A DNA stretch of 64,000 nt from Halomonas salinarum (GCF_012062845.1 NZ_WWNB01000014.1:1-64000), one strand, 5' to 3'; positions 28,076-37,611 are shown, counted from the stretch's first letter. Numbers and translations: made by a program. The notes: generated by a model not told the origin, from the letters alone.

Positions 28076-29221
28076 ATGCGTCTCCTATACCGACACTCGC
28101 CCTGGCGGACGCTTTTTACCGGCGGCGCTCTCCCGGATCCTGCCAGTTTGTCACCCTTATTGGCGCCGCTGGCTGATGCCTTGGGGAGGTTGGGACCTAC
28201 CCCTAGCCTAGCGGCGGCCAGAGCCTGGCAGTGTGACCTGGTAGATGCGCTTACGCGCCTGGATCTGCCGGCCTGGCGCATCAGTCAGATGATCAGCGAT
28301 CACGATCAGGGGCTCTATCGGCAAGCCATCGCCATGTCGCTCGATGAGATGCAAGCGTCTGGTTGGGGGCCGCCTCCCCGACCATTCTGCGTGCTGGTGC
28401 TTGGCTCCGTGGCCCGCCATGAGAGCTTGTTAGCCCCGGATCAGGACAATGCCATGATCATTGCCGATTACCCGGATGCCCTGCATACCCAGATTGACGG
28501 CTATTTCCAGGCGTTTGGCGAGCGCTTTACCGACCGCTTGGCCAGTGCTGGTTTGCCCCTTTGTCAGGGTCACGTCATGGCGCGCTTTCCAATGTGGCGC
28601 AAGCGTCTCTGTGAATGGGACGCTCAACTGGCTATCTGGAGTGCAGAGCGCCGGGTCAAGCGGGTCCAGCAGACCAATATCTTGCTGGACTTCGCACCGG
28701 TTTACGGCGATGAAACCCTGGCCATTGCGCTGCGAGACCGGGCCTTGAACCGGTTGAAGCGAGCCGGCGGCTTTCTCGACGAGATGGCAAGTCTGCTTGC
28801 GGAGACGCCGGTGGCCCTGGATCGGCTCGGACGGTTGCATGGTGATGACAAGGAAGCGCCCCAGCATGGCGCCCTGAACCTCAAGCGCCAAGGGCTGATG
28901 CCCCTTGCGAGTGCTGTTCGGCTGCTGTGCGTATTGCATGGTTGTCGCAGTGTCGACACGCGCCTGCGACTTACAGAATTGGTCAGTGCTGGGGCGCTCC
29001 AGTGCGAAGAGGCGCTGACCTTGCACACGGCCATGAGTCGATTGCAGGCATTGCTGCTGACAACCCAACATCGCCGCCTCGGCGCGGGTGGCCTTGCTGA
29101 CAACTGGATTGTGCTTGACGAGCTCAATGAGGACGAGCGGACGTTGTTGCGTCTCGACCTGAAGGCCATTCGTCGCCTGATGGGGAGAGCCAGGGCCGGG
29201 GCAGGTGGCTCGTCGCGCTAG
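28076..29221 (+). CDS. DUF294 nucleotidyltransferase-like protein, short form
   Basis: A 381-residue protein. A nucleotidyltransferase-like motif lies at residues 110-125 (GSVARHESLLAPDQDNAMI: G-S, then acidic pair Asp122/Asp124), with a helical DUF294 C-terminal domain. Full-length relatives carry N-terminal cyclic-nucleotide and CBS domains (about 600 residues); these are absent here and replaced by about 90 other residues. GGAG sits five bases before the ATG. It converges with the signalling operon coding for the symporter-type kinase, as DUF294 genes commonly do next to acetate-sensing loci. The biochemical role is unknown; GlnD-like uridylylation has been suggested only by fold. Confidence 0.8.
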   Translation: MRLLYRHSPWRTLFTGGALPDPASLSPLLAPLADALGRLGPTPSLAAARAWQCDLVDALTRLDLPAWRISQMISDHDQGLYRQAIAMSLDEMQASGWGPPPRPFCVLVLGSVARHESLLAPDQDNAMIIADYPDALHTQIDGYFQAFGERFTDRLASAGLPLCQGHVMARFPMWRKRLCEWDAQLAIWSAERRVKRVQQTNILLDFAPVYGDETLAIALRDRALNRLKRAGGFLDEMASLLAETPVALDRLGRLHGDDKEAPQHGALNLKRQGLMPLASAVRLLCVLHGCRSVDTRLRLTELVSAGALQCEEALTLHTAMSRLQALLLTTQHRRLGAGGLADNWIVLDELNEDERTLLRLDLKAIRRLMGRARAGAGGSSR

Positions 29222-29256
29222 GCCATGTTTCTAGGCCATGTCTCTAGGCCATGTCT
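29218..29256 (+). repeat. Three 13-bp tandem repeats at the DUF294 stop codon
   Basis: CTAGGCCATGTTT (29218-29230), CTAGGCCATGTCT (29231-29243) and CTAGGCCATGTCT (29244-29256). The first unit contains the TAG stop (29219-29221). The units are nearly perfect. Confidence 0.9.
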
Positions 29257-29307
29257 CGCTGCTGCTTCCAGGCCTGTTGGCTTTTAACCACTTGCGTTGT
29301 TAGCTAC

Positions 29308-32154
29308 TTAGCCATTTGGCTGCGAGGGTGTCTCGGTGACCGGCATGACCTTATCCTGAGGTGCATCGGGCAGTTCCATGATCAGGTTGGCACCACTCAG
29401 GGTGGTCGCGTCCTCGACCCACAGCCGTCCACCTAACTGCACCACGATGCCGCGGCTAATCGGTAGTCCAAGGCCGCTGCCCCTGGGGCGTCCACGGCTT
29501 TGTCCGCTGGCGGTACTGTGTTGCTCAAGCTGGTGAAACTTCTCGAAGACGCGCTCGCGATCCTCCGAGGCAATACCGAGACCATTGTCCTCGAGGCTCA
29601 GCCGAACATGTCCCTGATGGTGCTCCAGTCTCAATAACACGACGGGCGACGCGTCGGCGGCAAACTTGGCGGCATTGTCGATCAGATTGATGATCACCTG
29701 TTCAAGGCGATCGGAATCACCTATCACCCACGCCTCATCGAGATCGATGATCGCCTTGAGCTTAACGCCACGCTCCTCGATCGGGTGCTGCACGGCAGCC
29801 AGGCTCTGGCGGGTGAGGGCGACCATTTCCAGAGGTTGTGGATGCAGTGTCAGGCGTCCGGATTCTAGTCGGGCCAGGTCGAGCATCTCCTCGATGAGTC
29901 GCGACAGACGCTGGCTTTCGAGCACCACCACCTCAAGGAATTGAGTGCGCTTGGCCTCAGGCATGTCCTGGCTATCGCGCAGGATTTCGGCGAAGGCCCG
30001 GATCGACGTCAATGGTGTGCGCAGTTCGTGGCTGACCATGGCGACGAATTCATCCTTGAGCCGGTCGAGTTCACGAAGACGTTCATTGGCGTCGCGCAGC
30101 TCCTCGCCGATGCGCGCGAGCTCTCGGGATTTTTGCTCCAGACGGCGGTTGTACTCGAGTGCCTGAGACGTGGTATCGAGGATGCTTAACACGGCCTCCA
30201 TATCCAGCGCCTCGCCGCGCACTACGGATGTGATCAAGAGCCTGGCCGAAGCGCTGCCAAGCGCACCCGCGAGGGCTTGTTCGGCCCGGGCGATCAGTTG
30301 CGGCGAAGCCGATTCCTCCATGCCGCTCTCTGCTGAGCCGATACCATAGGCGGTGCTGGCCTCAATGCGGTGGTGGTGATTCGGGGCATCCGCCTTGGCC
30401 AGTACCCGTGCGGTAGCGGCCGCGCCCAGATAGCGTCTGAGCAAGTCATGCAGAGCGCCTCGAGTGGTTTGGCCTTGCCATAGAGGAGGGGTATCAACGC
30501 CTTCCGTCAGTGCATCGGCGAAGAGCGCTGCCTGCGTCTGCTCAAGATGGCTCTGGCGGGTGAACAGCGAGAGGCCAACCAGCACGCCGATGTTGGCCAT
30601 GAGGCTCCACAGCAGCGAGTGGCTATAGATATCCAGGCCGTCGAGACCAAATAGCGCATAGGGACGTAGCCAGGCCTGTCCGAAAAGGCCTTCCTCGAGA
30701 AAACTGAGGGGCAACCAGCCCGACTGGGCGAAGCCGGGCAGCAGCAGGGTGTAGCTCCAGACCGCTATGCCGGCAAGCATGCCGAGCCCGGCGCCAAGGC
30801 CGCAGGCGCCTCGCCAGTAGAGCCCAAGCAGCAGGGCGGGAGCAAACTGGCTGACGGCCGCGAAGGAGACCAGCCCGATAGTCACCAGGCTGTAGGAGTC
30901 GCCAATCAGGGCATGGTAGAGATAGCCCATCATCAGAATCAGGGCGATGGCGCCACGGCGAATGCCAAGCAACCAGGCAGAGAGGTCGCTGTGCAGGCCC
31001 TGGTAACGCTTCGTTGTCCGCAGCAACAGCGGCATGACAAGCTGATTACTGACCATGGTCGAGAGTGCAATGGTCTCGACGATGACCATGCCGGTGGCTG
31101 CCGACAGACCGCCGATGAAGACAAATAGCGATAGGCCCTCGCGGCCGGCGGACAGCGGTAGGGTCAATACGAAACTGTCCGGATCACCACCGCTCCCCAT
31201 CAGTAGTAGGCCGGCCAGGGCAATCGGAATCACCATCAGGTTGATGACCAGCAGGTAGAGGGGAAACAGCCAGCTGGCTCTTGTCAGGTGGCGCTCGTCG
31301 ACGTTTTCGACCACCAGAACCTGAAACTGGCGAGGCAGGGTGAAGAAAGCCAGGAAGGCCAGCAATAGGGTGCTGACCCAACCGAGCGCTCCTCCCGGTA
31401 CCGCTGAGAGGCTCAGTGCGTTCTGCAACTGTGGTTGTGAGGCGGCTCGGGTGAATAGGTCGACCGGGCCCTCGAAGAGAACGAAAACGGTGAAAAGCCC
31501 CACCGTCAGGAAGGCGATCAACTTGACCAGTGACTCCACGGCGATCGCGGCCACCATGCCTTCATGACGTTCGCTGGCATCCAGATGCCGAGTCCCGAAG
31601 AGCATGATGAAAACGGCCAGCACCAAGGCGACCCAGAAGGACTTGTCACTCAGAAAGCCCGCCGCCGATGTTGGTCCGCCAGGGGCGGCGGGATAGTCCA
31701 TCAGCACCGCATGGCTCACGGTAATGGCCTTGAGTTGAAGCGCAATGTAGGGGGTGATACCGATCAAAGCGATCAATGCCACCAGCGCACCCAGCCGACT
31801 GCTCTTTCCGTAGCGGGCGCTGATGAAGTCGGCGATCGAGGTGATGCGCTGGGCCCGGGCAATGCGAATCATCTTGCGAATGATCAGTGGGCCGGACAGC
31901 ATGGCAAGCGTCGGTCCCAGGTAGATCAGCAGGAAGCTGGGGCCGGCCTCGGCGGCGCGACCGACACTGCCGTAGAAGGTCCAGGCGGTACAATAGACAG
32001 CAATCGACAGGGTATAAACGAGAGGCGAAGCGATCACCGAGCGGCCCTGCTCGGCGCGGCGGTCGCCCCAGGCAGCGATCACGAACAGCAGCGCCAGGTA
32101 ACCGAACGCCGCCACGAGCACGCCCACTTCAGCGCCCATATCGAGGGTCTCCAT
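29308..32154 (-). CDS. Sodium:solute symporter-domain sensor histidine kinase (CrbS/CbrA-like)
   Basis: A 948-residue protein. The first 540 residues form about 13 transmembrane segments of the SLC5/SSS type, and a STAC-like linker follows (about 545-600, ALFADALTEGVD...). A coiled coil leads into HisKA with phospho-acceptor His709 in FVAMVSHELRTPL, then a HATPase domain with the N box IINLIDNAAKF, DNGLG and the G2 box GSGLGLPIS. CrbS, MxtR and CbrA kinases share this layout and control acetate or amino acid use. It is the last gene of an operon with a response regulator, an exonuclease fusion and a small membrane protein. The natural signal is unknown; acetate is the best guess. Confidence 0.9.
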   Translation of the reverse strand: METLDMGAEVGVLVAAFGYLALLFVIAAWGDRRAEQGRSVIASPLVYTLSIAVYCTAWTFYGSVGRAAEAGPSFLLIYLGPTLAMLSGPLIIRKMIRIARAQRITSIADFISARYGKSSRLGALVALIALIGITPYIALQLKAITVSHAVLMDYPAAPGGPTSAAGFLSDKSFWVALVLAVFIMLFGTRHLDASERHEGMVAAIAVESLVKLIAFLTVGLFTVFVLFEGPVDLFTRAASQPQLQNALSLSAVPGGALGWVSTLLLAFLAFFTLPRQFQVLVVENVDERHLTRASWLFPLYLLVINLMVIPIALAGLLLMGSGGDPDSFVLTLPLSAGREGLSLFVFIGGLSAATGMVIVETIALSTMVSNQLVMPLLLRTTKRYQGLHSDLSAWLLGIRRGAIALILMMGYLYHALIGDSYSLVTIGLVSFAAVSQFAPALLLGLYWRGACGLGAGLGMLAGIAVWSYTLLLPGFAQSGWLPLSFLEEGLFGQAWLRPYALFGLDGLDIYSHSLLWSLMANIGVLVGLSLFTRQSHLEQTQAALFADALTEGVDTPPLWQGQTTRGALHDLLRRYLGAAATARVLAKADAPNHHHRIEASTAYGIGSAESGMEESASPQLIARAEQALAGALGSASARLLITSVVRGEALDMEAVLSILDTTSQALEYNRRLEQKSRELARIGEELRDANERLRELDRLKDEFVAMVSHELRTPLTSIRAFAEILRDSQDMPEAKRTQFLEVVVLESQRLSRLIEEMLDLARLESGRLTLHPQPLEMVALTRQSLAAVQHPIEERGVKLKAIIDLDEAWVIGDSDRLEQVIINLIDNAAKFAADASPVVLLRLEHHQGHVRLSLEDNGLGIASEDRERVFEKFHQLEQHSTASGQSRGRPRGSGLGLPISRGIVVQLGGRLWVEDATTLSGANLIMELPDAPQDKVMPVTETPSQPNG

Positions 32155-32163
32155 GTATAACGC

Positions 32164-32361
32164 TCAATCCTCTGGCACTCGCTCCAGAAGCCAGGCGGCC
32201 AGCCCGATGACCAGCGCCCATGACACGAACAGGTAGGCAGCGAGCCAGGAAAGGCCGCCGTCGACTGACTTATCGGCGAGCAGGATCAGGGGTGGCGTGA
32301 ATAACAAGGCGGCCAGTATGACTAGCGCTACCAGGCGTTGGGCGCGACGCGGCTTCAACAT
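32164..32361 (-). CDS. Small two-helix membrane protein in the kinase operon
   Basis: A 65-residue protein with two hydrophobic helices (residues about 9-29 and 37-58) and a basic N terminus. Its ATG overlaps the last 7 bp of the exonuclease-fusion gene, and it ends 9 bp before the symporter-type kinase. Its position resembles that of DUF4212-type small subunits beside sodium:solute symporters, but clear sequence similarity could not be judged. It may assist the kinase's membrane domain. No specific function is claimed. Confidence 0.75.
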   Translation of the reverse strand: MLKPRRAQRLVALVILAALLFTPPLILLADKSVDGGLSWLAAYLFVSWALVIGLAAWLLERVPED

Positions 32362-34445
32362 GCGCTGGCGTCCTCTCGGTCAAGGGCGCTTGATTGCAAC
32401 GCCAGGGCATCGGTCAGCGTATGAATACCGCGTGCTTCCAGGCGTGTTCGCATGGCAAGCCACAATTCGGCGGTGACCCTGGCATCACCAAGCGCGGTGT
32501 GGCGAGCGCCTTCGGCGAAACTCAAAGCGTAGCGGCTGGCCAGACTGTCGAGGTCATGGCCATCGATAGAAGGGTCCAGGGCACGCGAGAGCAGCAGGGT
32601 ATCGAGGACTGGCATGTCGAGCGTGATGCCGGCCCCCGGGGGCTGCAATGCCAGCAGGTCGAAGGCGGCATTGTGGGCCAGTATGACCGCATCACCCAGA
32701 TAGTCGCGAAAGCGCGGCAATGCCTGGCTCAAGGGAGGTGTGCCCCGCACGTCGGCATCGGTCAGACCGTGAATGGCAGTGCTGGCCGGCGGAATCGGTC
32801 GGCCCGGATCGACGCGTACGTCGAAGGTATCGTCAGCCAGCAGTCGACCGTTGACGATTCGGCATGCCCCGATGCTGATTACCTGGTCGCCCTGTCGCAG
32901 GGCAAGCCCAGTGGTTTCGGTATCGAAGGCCACTATTTCGAGTTTGGCCAGCGGGCAGGCGGCCAACTCGGCGTCGGGAGGCGGCAGGTCGGCAATACCG
33001 AAGTCGTGGAACTCCGGACGTGGCGGCAAGCGGGTGAGGGGTGCACCGACCCGGTCGACGGCCGGCAGAGGCAGGCGCAACCTTGCATGGCGGCCATCGT
33101 TGTCCTGAAGGCTCCAGATGTCGCTGGCATGTTGATTGAGCAGGTTCTCGATGCTGGGTGAAAGCGGTAGGGCCTGGAGGCGCAGGGATTTCCAACTTGA
33201 AAGCTGTTGCTGGCTCAGTGGCTTGCCCAGCCAGATCAGGTCCAGGTAGACACGCTTGTTGCCCAGGCACACCTCGGCGTCCAGGTGGTAGACACCGGTC
33301 AGGTCACCAAGGCGAGTGGCCAGCGCTTCAAGCATCACCAGCAGGGCGGGGGCATCGGCCTTGAACCAGGCCGGCATGCCGATCGGAGTCAACACCAGCG
33401 GCGTACTGGTCAGGTGGTCATTGAGGGCCTGCCACAGATCGTTCGACCAGAGAGGCGCGAGCCGTTCGCCCTGGCGTTGAAGGGCCTCGAGGGCCTCCCC
33501 AAGGCAGTCGACTTCCTTACCGAGCGCTTGGCTCTCTTCGTCGATGATGTCCCCGAGACGCTTGCTTAGCGCCGGGTCTGGTTCCGTAGTGGAGTCTGAT
33601 GCCTCGCAGGCCGGTCTCAGCTGGCTCAGGGCCTCGGCGGCACTGGACAGGCTGGCACCGTGGCGGCGCACGGTCGTCAGGCACTCGGTGAGGCGTGCTC
33701 GGGTGCCCATCTCGCAGTGCCAGGCAGCGGTGCTGTCGGTGAGGGTAATCAGGGTCTCGTGATCGCTGTTGGGTACCCGGCGCAGGTTGCCATGAAGCCA
33801 GCGGTCATCCAGCGGGATCAACAGTTCTCTAGGTGCGCCGTCGGCGGGTAGGCGGTCGATGGCCTCCGACAGGCTGGCAAGGTTGAACAGGCCATCCAGT
33901 CGCTTACCAAGCCCAAGGCCTGGGTGGTCGGCAAACAGCGCCTCGGCGGCATGATTGAAGAGCAGAAGGCGGCGATGACGATCGCAGAGCAGCACTGGGG
34001 TCTCAAGCACCTGCAATAATGCTTCGAGTTCCTGACGTATGCGGGCCGCGCCGCGGGCACCTTCGGCATGGGCGCCGGCCAGCTGCGAGCGGTCCTGTCG
34101 CCAGTGTTCGCGAAGCCTAATGAGATCCGGCCCCAGACCGCTTAGCCAGCCTTCGGGGCGATAGTCATCGCGGGCATCGGGGTTAGCCACCATGCGTGCC
34201 ACCTGCACCTGAAGGTGGCGCAACGGGGCAAAGAGCTGACGTTCAAGGATCAGGCCCAGCACAAACACCAGGCTGGCCGCGGCCAGGCATCCCCCCCACA
34301 GAGCAATGCGCTCAAGGCCTAGTGGGGCCAGTCGGCTCTGAAGCCACAGCGCCAGGAAAGCGCCGCCGAACAGGCTCAGACCACTGATCAGCAACCATGC
34401 GCCGATCAGGCGCTGGCGCTTGGGTGGCCCCGCCTTGGACGTCAT
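32355..34445 (-). CDS. Membrane-anchored PAS / degenerate kinase / DEDDh 3'-5' exonuclease fusion
   Basis: A 696-residue protein. Two transmembrane helices lie at about 13-35 and 43-65, then a PAS-like domain (about 150-240, [18 protein letters not shown]). A middle part (about 260-480) resembles a histidine-kinase core but lacks a recognisable H box or ATP-binding G boxes. The C terminus (about 500-680) is a DnaQ-type exonuclease with FDTETTG, HNAAFD and HTALGDA supplying the DEDDh residues. The ATG overlaps the stop of the response-regulator gene. DnaQ-like exonucleases often lie beside such kinases, but this sensor-like fusion is striking. Whether the substrate is DNA, RNA or nucleotides is unknown. 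Confidence 0.82.
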   Translation of the reverse strand: MTSKAGPPKRQRLIGAWLLISGLSLFGGAFLALWLQSRLAPLGLERIALWGGCLAAASLVFVLGLILERQLFAPLRHLQVQVARMVANPDARDDYRPEGWLSGLGPDLIRLREHWRQDRSQLAGAHAEGARGAARIRQELEALLQVLETPVLLCDRHRRLLLFNHAAEALFADHPGLGLGKRLDGLFNLASLSEAIDRLPADGAPRELLIPLDDRWLHGNLRRVPNSDHETLITLTDSTAAWHCEMGTRARLTECLTTVRRHGASLSSAAEALSQLRPACEASDSTTEPDPALSKRLGDIIDEESQALGKEVDCLGEALEALQRQGERLAPLWSNDLWQALNDHLTSTPLVLTPIGMPAWFKADAPALLVMLEALATRLGDLTGVYHLDAEVCLGNKRVYLDLIWLGKPLSQQQLSSWKSLRLQALPLSPSIENLLNQHASDIWSLQDNDGRHARLRLPLPAVDRVGAPLTRLPPRPEFHDFGIADLPPPDAELAACPLAKLEIVAFDTETTGLALRQGDQVISIGACRIVNGRLLADDTFDVRVDPGRPIPPASTAIHGLTDADVRGTPPLSQALPRFRDYLGDAVILAHNAAFDLLALQPPGAGITLDMPVLDTLLLSRALDPSIDGHDLDSLASRYALSFAEGARHTALGDARVTAELWLAMRTRLEARGIHTLTDALALQSSALDREDASAC

Positions 34446-34816
34446 GATGCGGCCTCATCGAGCAGGACCTTGACCTTGTCGACCAGCGCTTGTGTCGAAA
34501 AGGGCTTGGTAATGTAGTCATCGGCGCCGAGTGCCAGCCCCTTCTCACGTTCCACCTCCCGGCCGTGAGCGGTGAGCATGATGATCGGCAGGCGTGATGT
34601 GGCCGTGTCGGCACGCAGCCGCTCAAGAACATCGAAGCCGCTGATGCCGGGCAGGCTGATGTCGAGCAGCACGAGATCCGGCGGCGCCTCGGCTATCCGG
34701 GAAAGGGCGCTCTCGCCATCCTCGACCGTGATCACTTCGAATCCTGCCTGCTGCATCAGAAACTCTAGCGACAGGAGGATGTTCGGCTCGTCATCCACTA
34801 CTAGCACCTTGGCCAT
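34442..34816 (-). CDS. Single-domain response regulator
   Basis: A 124-residue receiver-only protein. The acidic pocket VVDDE, phospho-acceptor Asp52 in VLLDISLPG, Thr82 in MLTAHG and Lys104 in ITKPFS are all present. It has no output domain, unlike CrbR, which has a LuxR-type HTH; it may act by protein contact or as part of a phosphorelay. It is the first gene of the four-gene operon and overlaps the next gene by 4 bp. A good site, AGGAGGGTTCTCG, precedes the ATG. Confidence 0.92.
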   Translation of the reverse strand: MAKVLVVDDEPNILLSLEFLMQQAGFEVITVEDGESALSRIAEAPPDLVLLDISLPGISGFDVLERLRADTATSRLPIIMLTAHGREVEREKGLALGADDYITKPFSTQALVDKVKVLLDEAAS

Positions 34817-35019
34817 CGAGAACCCTCCTTGTGATCAATGTTGTGCTCGAGGGGCGTCGTTCAAAGCGCCAATCGCCTTTCTTGAGTCTAGTCGGCGGAC
34901 CAGAGACTGAAAGACGACCTTGGCAGGAGCTGGTAGGCTTCTGGAACGGTTGTTTGACGCGCCACGTTCGAAATCGAGCATATCTGCAATGACGCCTATT
35001 CGCCTGTCAGGAGGCAACG

Positions 35020-35694
35020 ATGATCGAAGTGCACCACCTGGAGAACTCTCGCTCCCAGCGAGTGATCTGGTTGCTTGAGGAGCTTTCCGTCGCCTACAAG
35101 GTGATTACCTATCGACGTGATCCCAAGACCATGCTGGCCCCGGCATCGCTCAAGCAGGTTCATCCGCTGGGCAAGTCGCCGGTGATCGTCGATACTGAAA
35201 GCGACGACGTGGTAGCCGAATCCGGGGCGATCATCGAGTATCTGCTCGAGAAATTCGACGGCGGCCAGTTGCTGCCCGCTGCCGGTACCGCAGAGCGTCG
35301 GCGCTACCGCTTCTGGTTGCACCATGCCGAGGGCTCGGCGATGCCGCCGTTGGTGATGTCCCTGGTGTTTTCGCGCCTCGACAAGCCGCCGGTGCCGGCC
35401 TTGATTCGTCCCATCGCGCGGCTTCTAGCCAGCGGGGTGAAGGCCAAGTTTCTCGACCCGCAGATCCAGGACCTGCTTTCTTTCTGGGAAGACGCCTGTG
35501 GTGAACATGCCTGGCTGGCAGGGGAGGCTTTCAGCGGCGCCGATATCCAGATGAGTTTTCCGCTGCTGGCCCTGGAGGGGCAGGGCCGGCTCGCGGCCTA
35601 CCCCCGGCTGACTGACTTGCTGGCGCGCATGCGCAAGCGCCCGGCGTATCAGCGGGCAGTGGAGCAGGGCGGTGAGTTTTCGATGGCAGGGTAG
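35020..35694 (+). CDS. Glutathione S-transferase family protein
   Basis: A 224-residue protein with an N-terminal thioredoxin fold. The catalytic-type Ser/Arg region is NSRSQRVIWLLEEL, the cis-Pro is in GKSPVIVD, and the glutathione-binding ESGAIIEYLLE follows. The C-terminal helical domain includes FSGADIQMSFPLLA. It resembles the beta/theta-like bacterial transferases; the electrophile is unknown. GTCAGGAGGCAACG precedes the ATG. The gene is divergent from the response regulator and ends at a shared terminator. Confidence 0.9.
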   Translation: MIEVHHLENSRSQRVIWLLEELSVAYKVITYRRDPKTMLAPASLKQVHPLGKSPVIVDTESDDVVAESGAIIEYLLEKFDGGQLLPAAGTAERRRYRFWLHHAEGSAMPPLVMSLVFSRLDKPPVPALIRPIARLLASGVKAKFLDPQIQDLLSFWEDACGEHAWLAGEAFSGADIQMSFPLLALEGQGRLAAYPRLTDLLARMRKRPAYQRAVEQGGEFSMAG

Positions 35695-35723
35695 TGTCGC
35701 GTTATTGGTCTGTTGTGATCATG

Positions 35724-35756
35724 AAAAAGGCCGCCAAGCATGCTCGGCGGCCTTTG
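35724..35756. terminator. Bidirectional terminator between the GST gene and the MFS gene
   Basis: AAAGGCCGCC / GGCGGCCTTT forms a 10-bp stem with an 11-nt loop. A-rich and T-rich flanks lie on both sides, suiting the two convergent genes. Confidence 0.8.
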
Positions 35757-35793
35757 CTGTTGCGGGTGCCCCGTCCTGAATGGAATGACACCT

Positions 35794-37011
35794 TCAGTAA
35801 TGCTGGATCGTTAGCTGGCCGGCCTCATTGAAGTCAAGGCGACGATTTCGCCCGGCGAACAGGGTGAAAATCACCGCAAGCATCAGGATGGCGCCCAGCA
35901 TCAGGCAGACCTCGGGCAGGGTGGCGCCACGATCCAGCATGATACCGATACCCAAGGGACCCATCGCTGCCAGGCAGTAGCCAATGCCCTGAGCCATGCC
36001 GGACAGTTTACCGGCAAGACGCGAGTTGCCGCTGCGCAGCACCATTAGCGTCAGTGCGATGCTGAAACAGCCCCCCTGGCCCAGACCCAGCAAGACTACA
36101 CCGGGCCACCGGTACTCGAGCGGGCCCAGCAACAGCACCATCATGCCGGCTCCATTGAGTAGAAGCATCAGAAGCAGGGCGGGACGCTGGTCGCGGCTGA
36201 GGCGGGCCAGCCAGGGGGCGGCGAGGGCCGAGACGAGTTGAAACATTACTGACATGGCCAGCAACCAGCCGGCCTCCTCTTCACCCAGTCCCCTACGCTG
36301 GAGCAACACAGGTAGCCAGCCGAAGACGATATAGGCAAGCGATGACATCGAGCCCATCAGCAGCGTGACCTGCCAAGCCAGAGGGCTTTTCAGCAGCCGG
36401 GCCTTGGGCATGGGGGTGGCGAGGCCGTTGTCTGCCGGCCAGGGGTGCGGCATGCGCCATCGCCAGCCAATCAGTGCCAAGACGGCTATCAGCGCCCAGC
36501 TGCCCAGCGCCAGGCGCCAGCTGCCCAGGGCATTGGCCAGCGGAACACTGACACCGGCCCCAAGCCCGCCACCCAGGCATAGCGCCATGGTGTAGACACC
36601 CGTCATCAGGTCCGCGCCCTTGGGCAGCTCACGCTTGACCAAGGCGGGTAACAGGCTTCCGGCGATACCAATCGCGCCACCTGCCAGCAGGGTACCCAGA
36701 AACAACAGTCCGATAGCATCGAAGGCTCTCAGTGCGAGCGCTATCGCAAGCATCAGCAATGCCAGAGACAGGGCGCGCTCGGGACCGACACGCTTGGCAA
36801 GCCAAGGCGCTAACGGAGCAAAAAGTCCCAGGCAGATGACGGGCAGGGTGGTCAGGGCCCCGATGCTGGTAGGCGAAAGTCCGGTGTCCGCCTGGATACG
36901 GGCAAGCACAGGCGCAAGTGATGACAGAGCCGGGCGCAAGTTAATGCCGACCAGCATCATCAGTAGCAGAAAACCCAGCAGCGATGAGCGGTTATGGAGA
37001 GTGTTGGGCAT
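35794..37011 (-). CDS. CynX/NimT-family MFS transporter
   Basis: A 405-residue protein with about 12 transmembrane segments. The first loop motif GINLRPALSSLAPVLARIQADTG is typical of the CynX/NimT (cyanate/2-nitroimidazole) branch of the major facilitator superfamily. The length is right for the family. The substrate is not predictable; neither cyanase nor carbonic anhydrase genes are adjacent, so cyanate transport is not supported. It stands alone on the minus strand. Confidence 0.85.
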   Translation of the reverse strand: MPNTLHNRSSLLGFLLLMMLVGINLRPALSSLAPVLARIQADTGLSPTSIGALTTLPVICLGLFAPLAPWLAKRVGPERALSLALLMLAIALALRAFDAIGLLFLGTLLAGGAIGIAGSLLPALVKRELPKGADLMTGVYTMALCLGGGLGAGVSVPLANALGSWRLALGSWALIAVLALIGWRWRMPHPWPADNGLATPMPKARLLKSPLAWQVTLLMGSMSSLAYIVFGWLPVLLQRRGLGEEEAGWLLAMSVMFQLVSALAAPWLARLSRDQRPALLLMLLLNGAGMMVLLLGPLEYRWPGVVLLGLGQGGCFSIALTLMVLRSGNSRLAGKLSGMAQGIGYCLAAMGPLGIGIMLDRGATLPEVCLMLGAILMLAVIFTLFAGRNRRLDFNEAGQLTIQHY

Positions 37012-37083
37012 GACGGTTATCGGCTCTTGCCTTGTTTTGACCTCTCTCGCCGACGGTTCAAATAGGGTCTGAACGAGAATGCT

Positions 37084-37611
37084 TCAGCGTTTTTGAGTGT
37101 TTGCGCTGAGTCGATGCAAATCTGGGGGCGAGGTGTAATCGAAGCGGCGCTGCTCGTCGCCAAGGGCAGCAAGGTCCCACCAGTGGCTTGAGGGGACGGG
37201 GGAGGCCGGGGCGCTGGCTTTCGCGCGGATGGCGCTGACATCTTCGGTACTGGTGAAATGCTCACCAGAGCCCATCGACGCCTCAAGGGTCAGGGGCCCT
37301 TGATACGTCCAGCAGCGTTGTGGAACCCAAGCAACGCACCACCGCTGATCTTTCCAGCGAACATGGCACTCATCGAGCCACACGAGATCGTCGATGAGAA
37401 CCAGGGCCTCGAACAGGCCGGCATGCAGATCCATGCCAGAATGTTCGAGGCGAATGGGCCCCTGATAACGGTCCTCGGCGAGTTCCTTTCGGCGTTTTCG
37501 GGCGCTACCCGGGCCAGTGGCTTCGCCGCGACCGCAAAGGTGTAACACGTTGGCATCAAGCTGCTTGATGGCCCAGACCGAAGGGAATCGACGATCCATC
37601 CAGTTAAACAT
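37084..37611 (-). CDS. Unrecognised protein of 175 residues
   Basis: The frame is chosen to start at ATG 37611 (MFNWMDRRFPSVW), which has AGAAGGAATCTC directly upstream. The frame stays open to 37989, but that part only mirrors the rhlE tail on the same strand. The protein is soluble and rich in Trp, with no signal peptide or membrane helix. A central segment (SGMDLHAGLFEALVLIDDL) and a conserved-looking WTYQGPLTLE are visible. No family is recognised. It lies between rhlE and the MFS gene, on the same strand as both. Confidence 0.6.
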   Translation of the reverse strand: MFNWMDRRFPSVWAIKQLDANVLHLCGRGEATGPGSARKRRKELAEDRYQGPIRLEHSGMDLHAGLFEALVLIDDLVWLDECHVRWKDQRWCVAWVPQRCWTYQGPLTLEASMGSGEHFTSTEDVSAIRAKASAPASPVPSSHWWDLAALGDEQRRFDYTSPPDLHRLSANTQKR

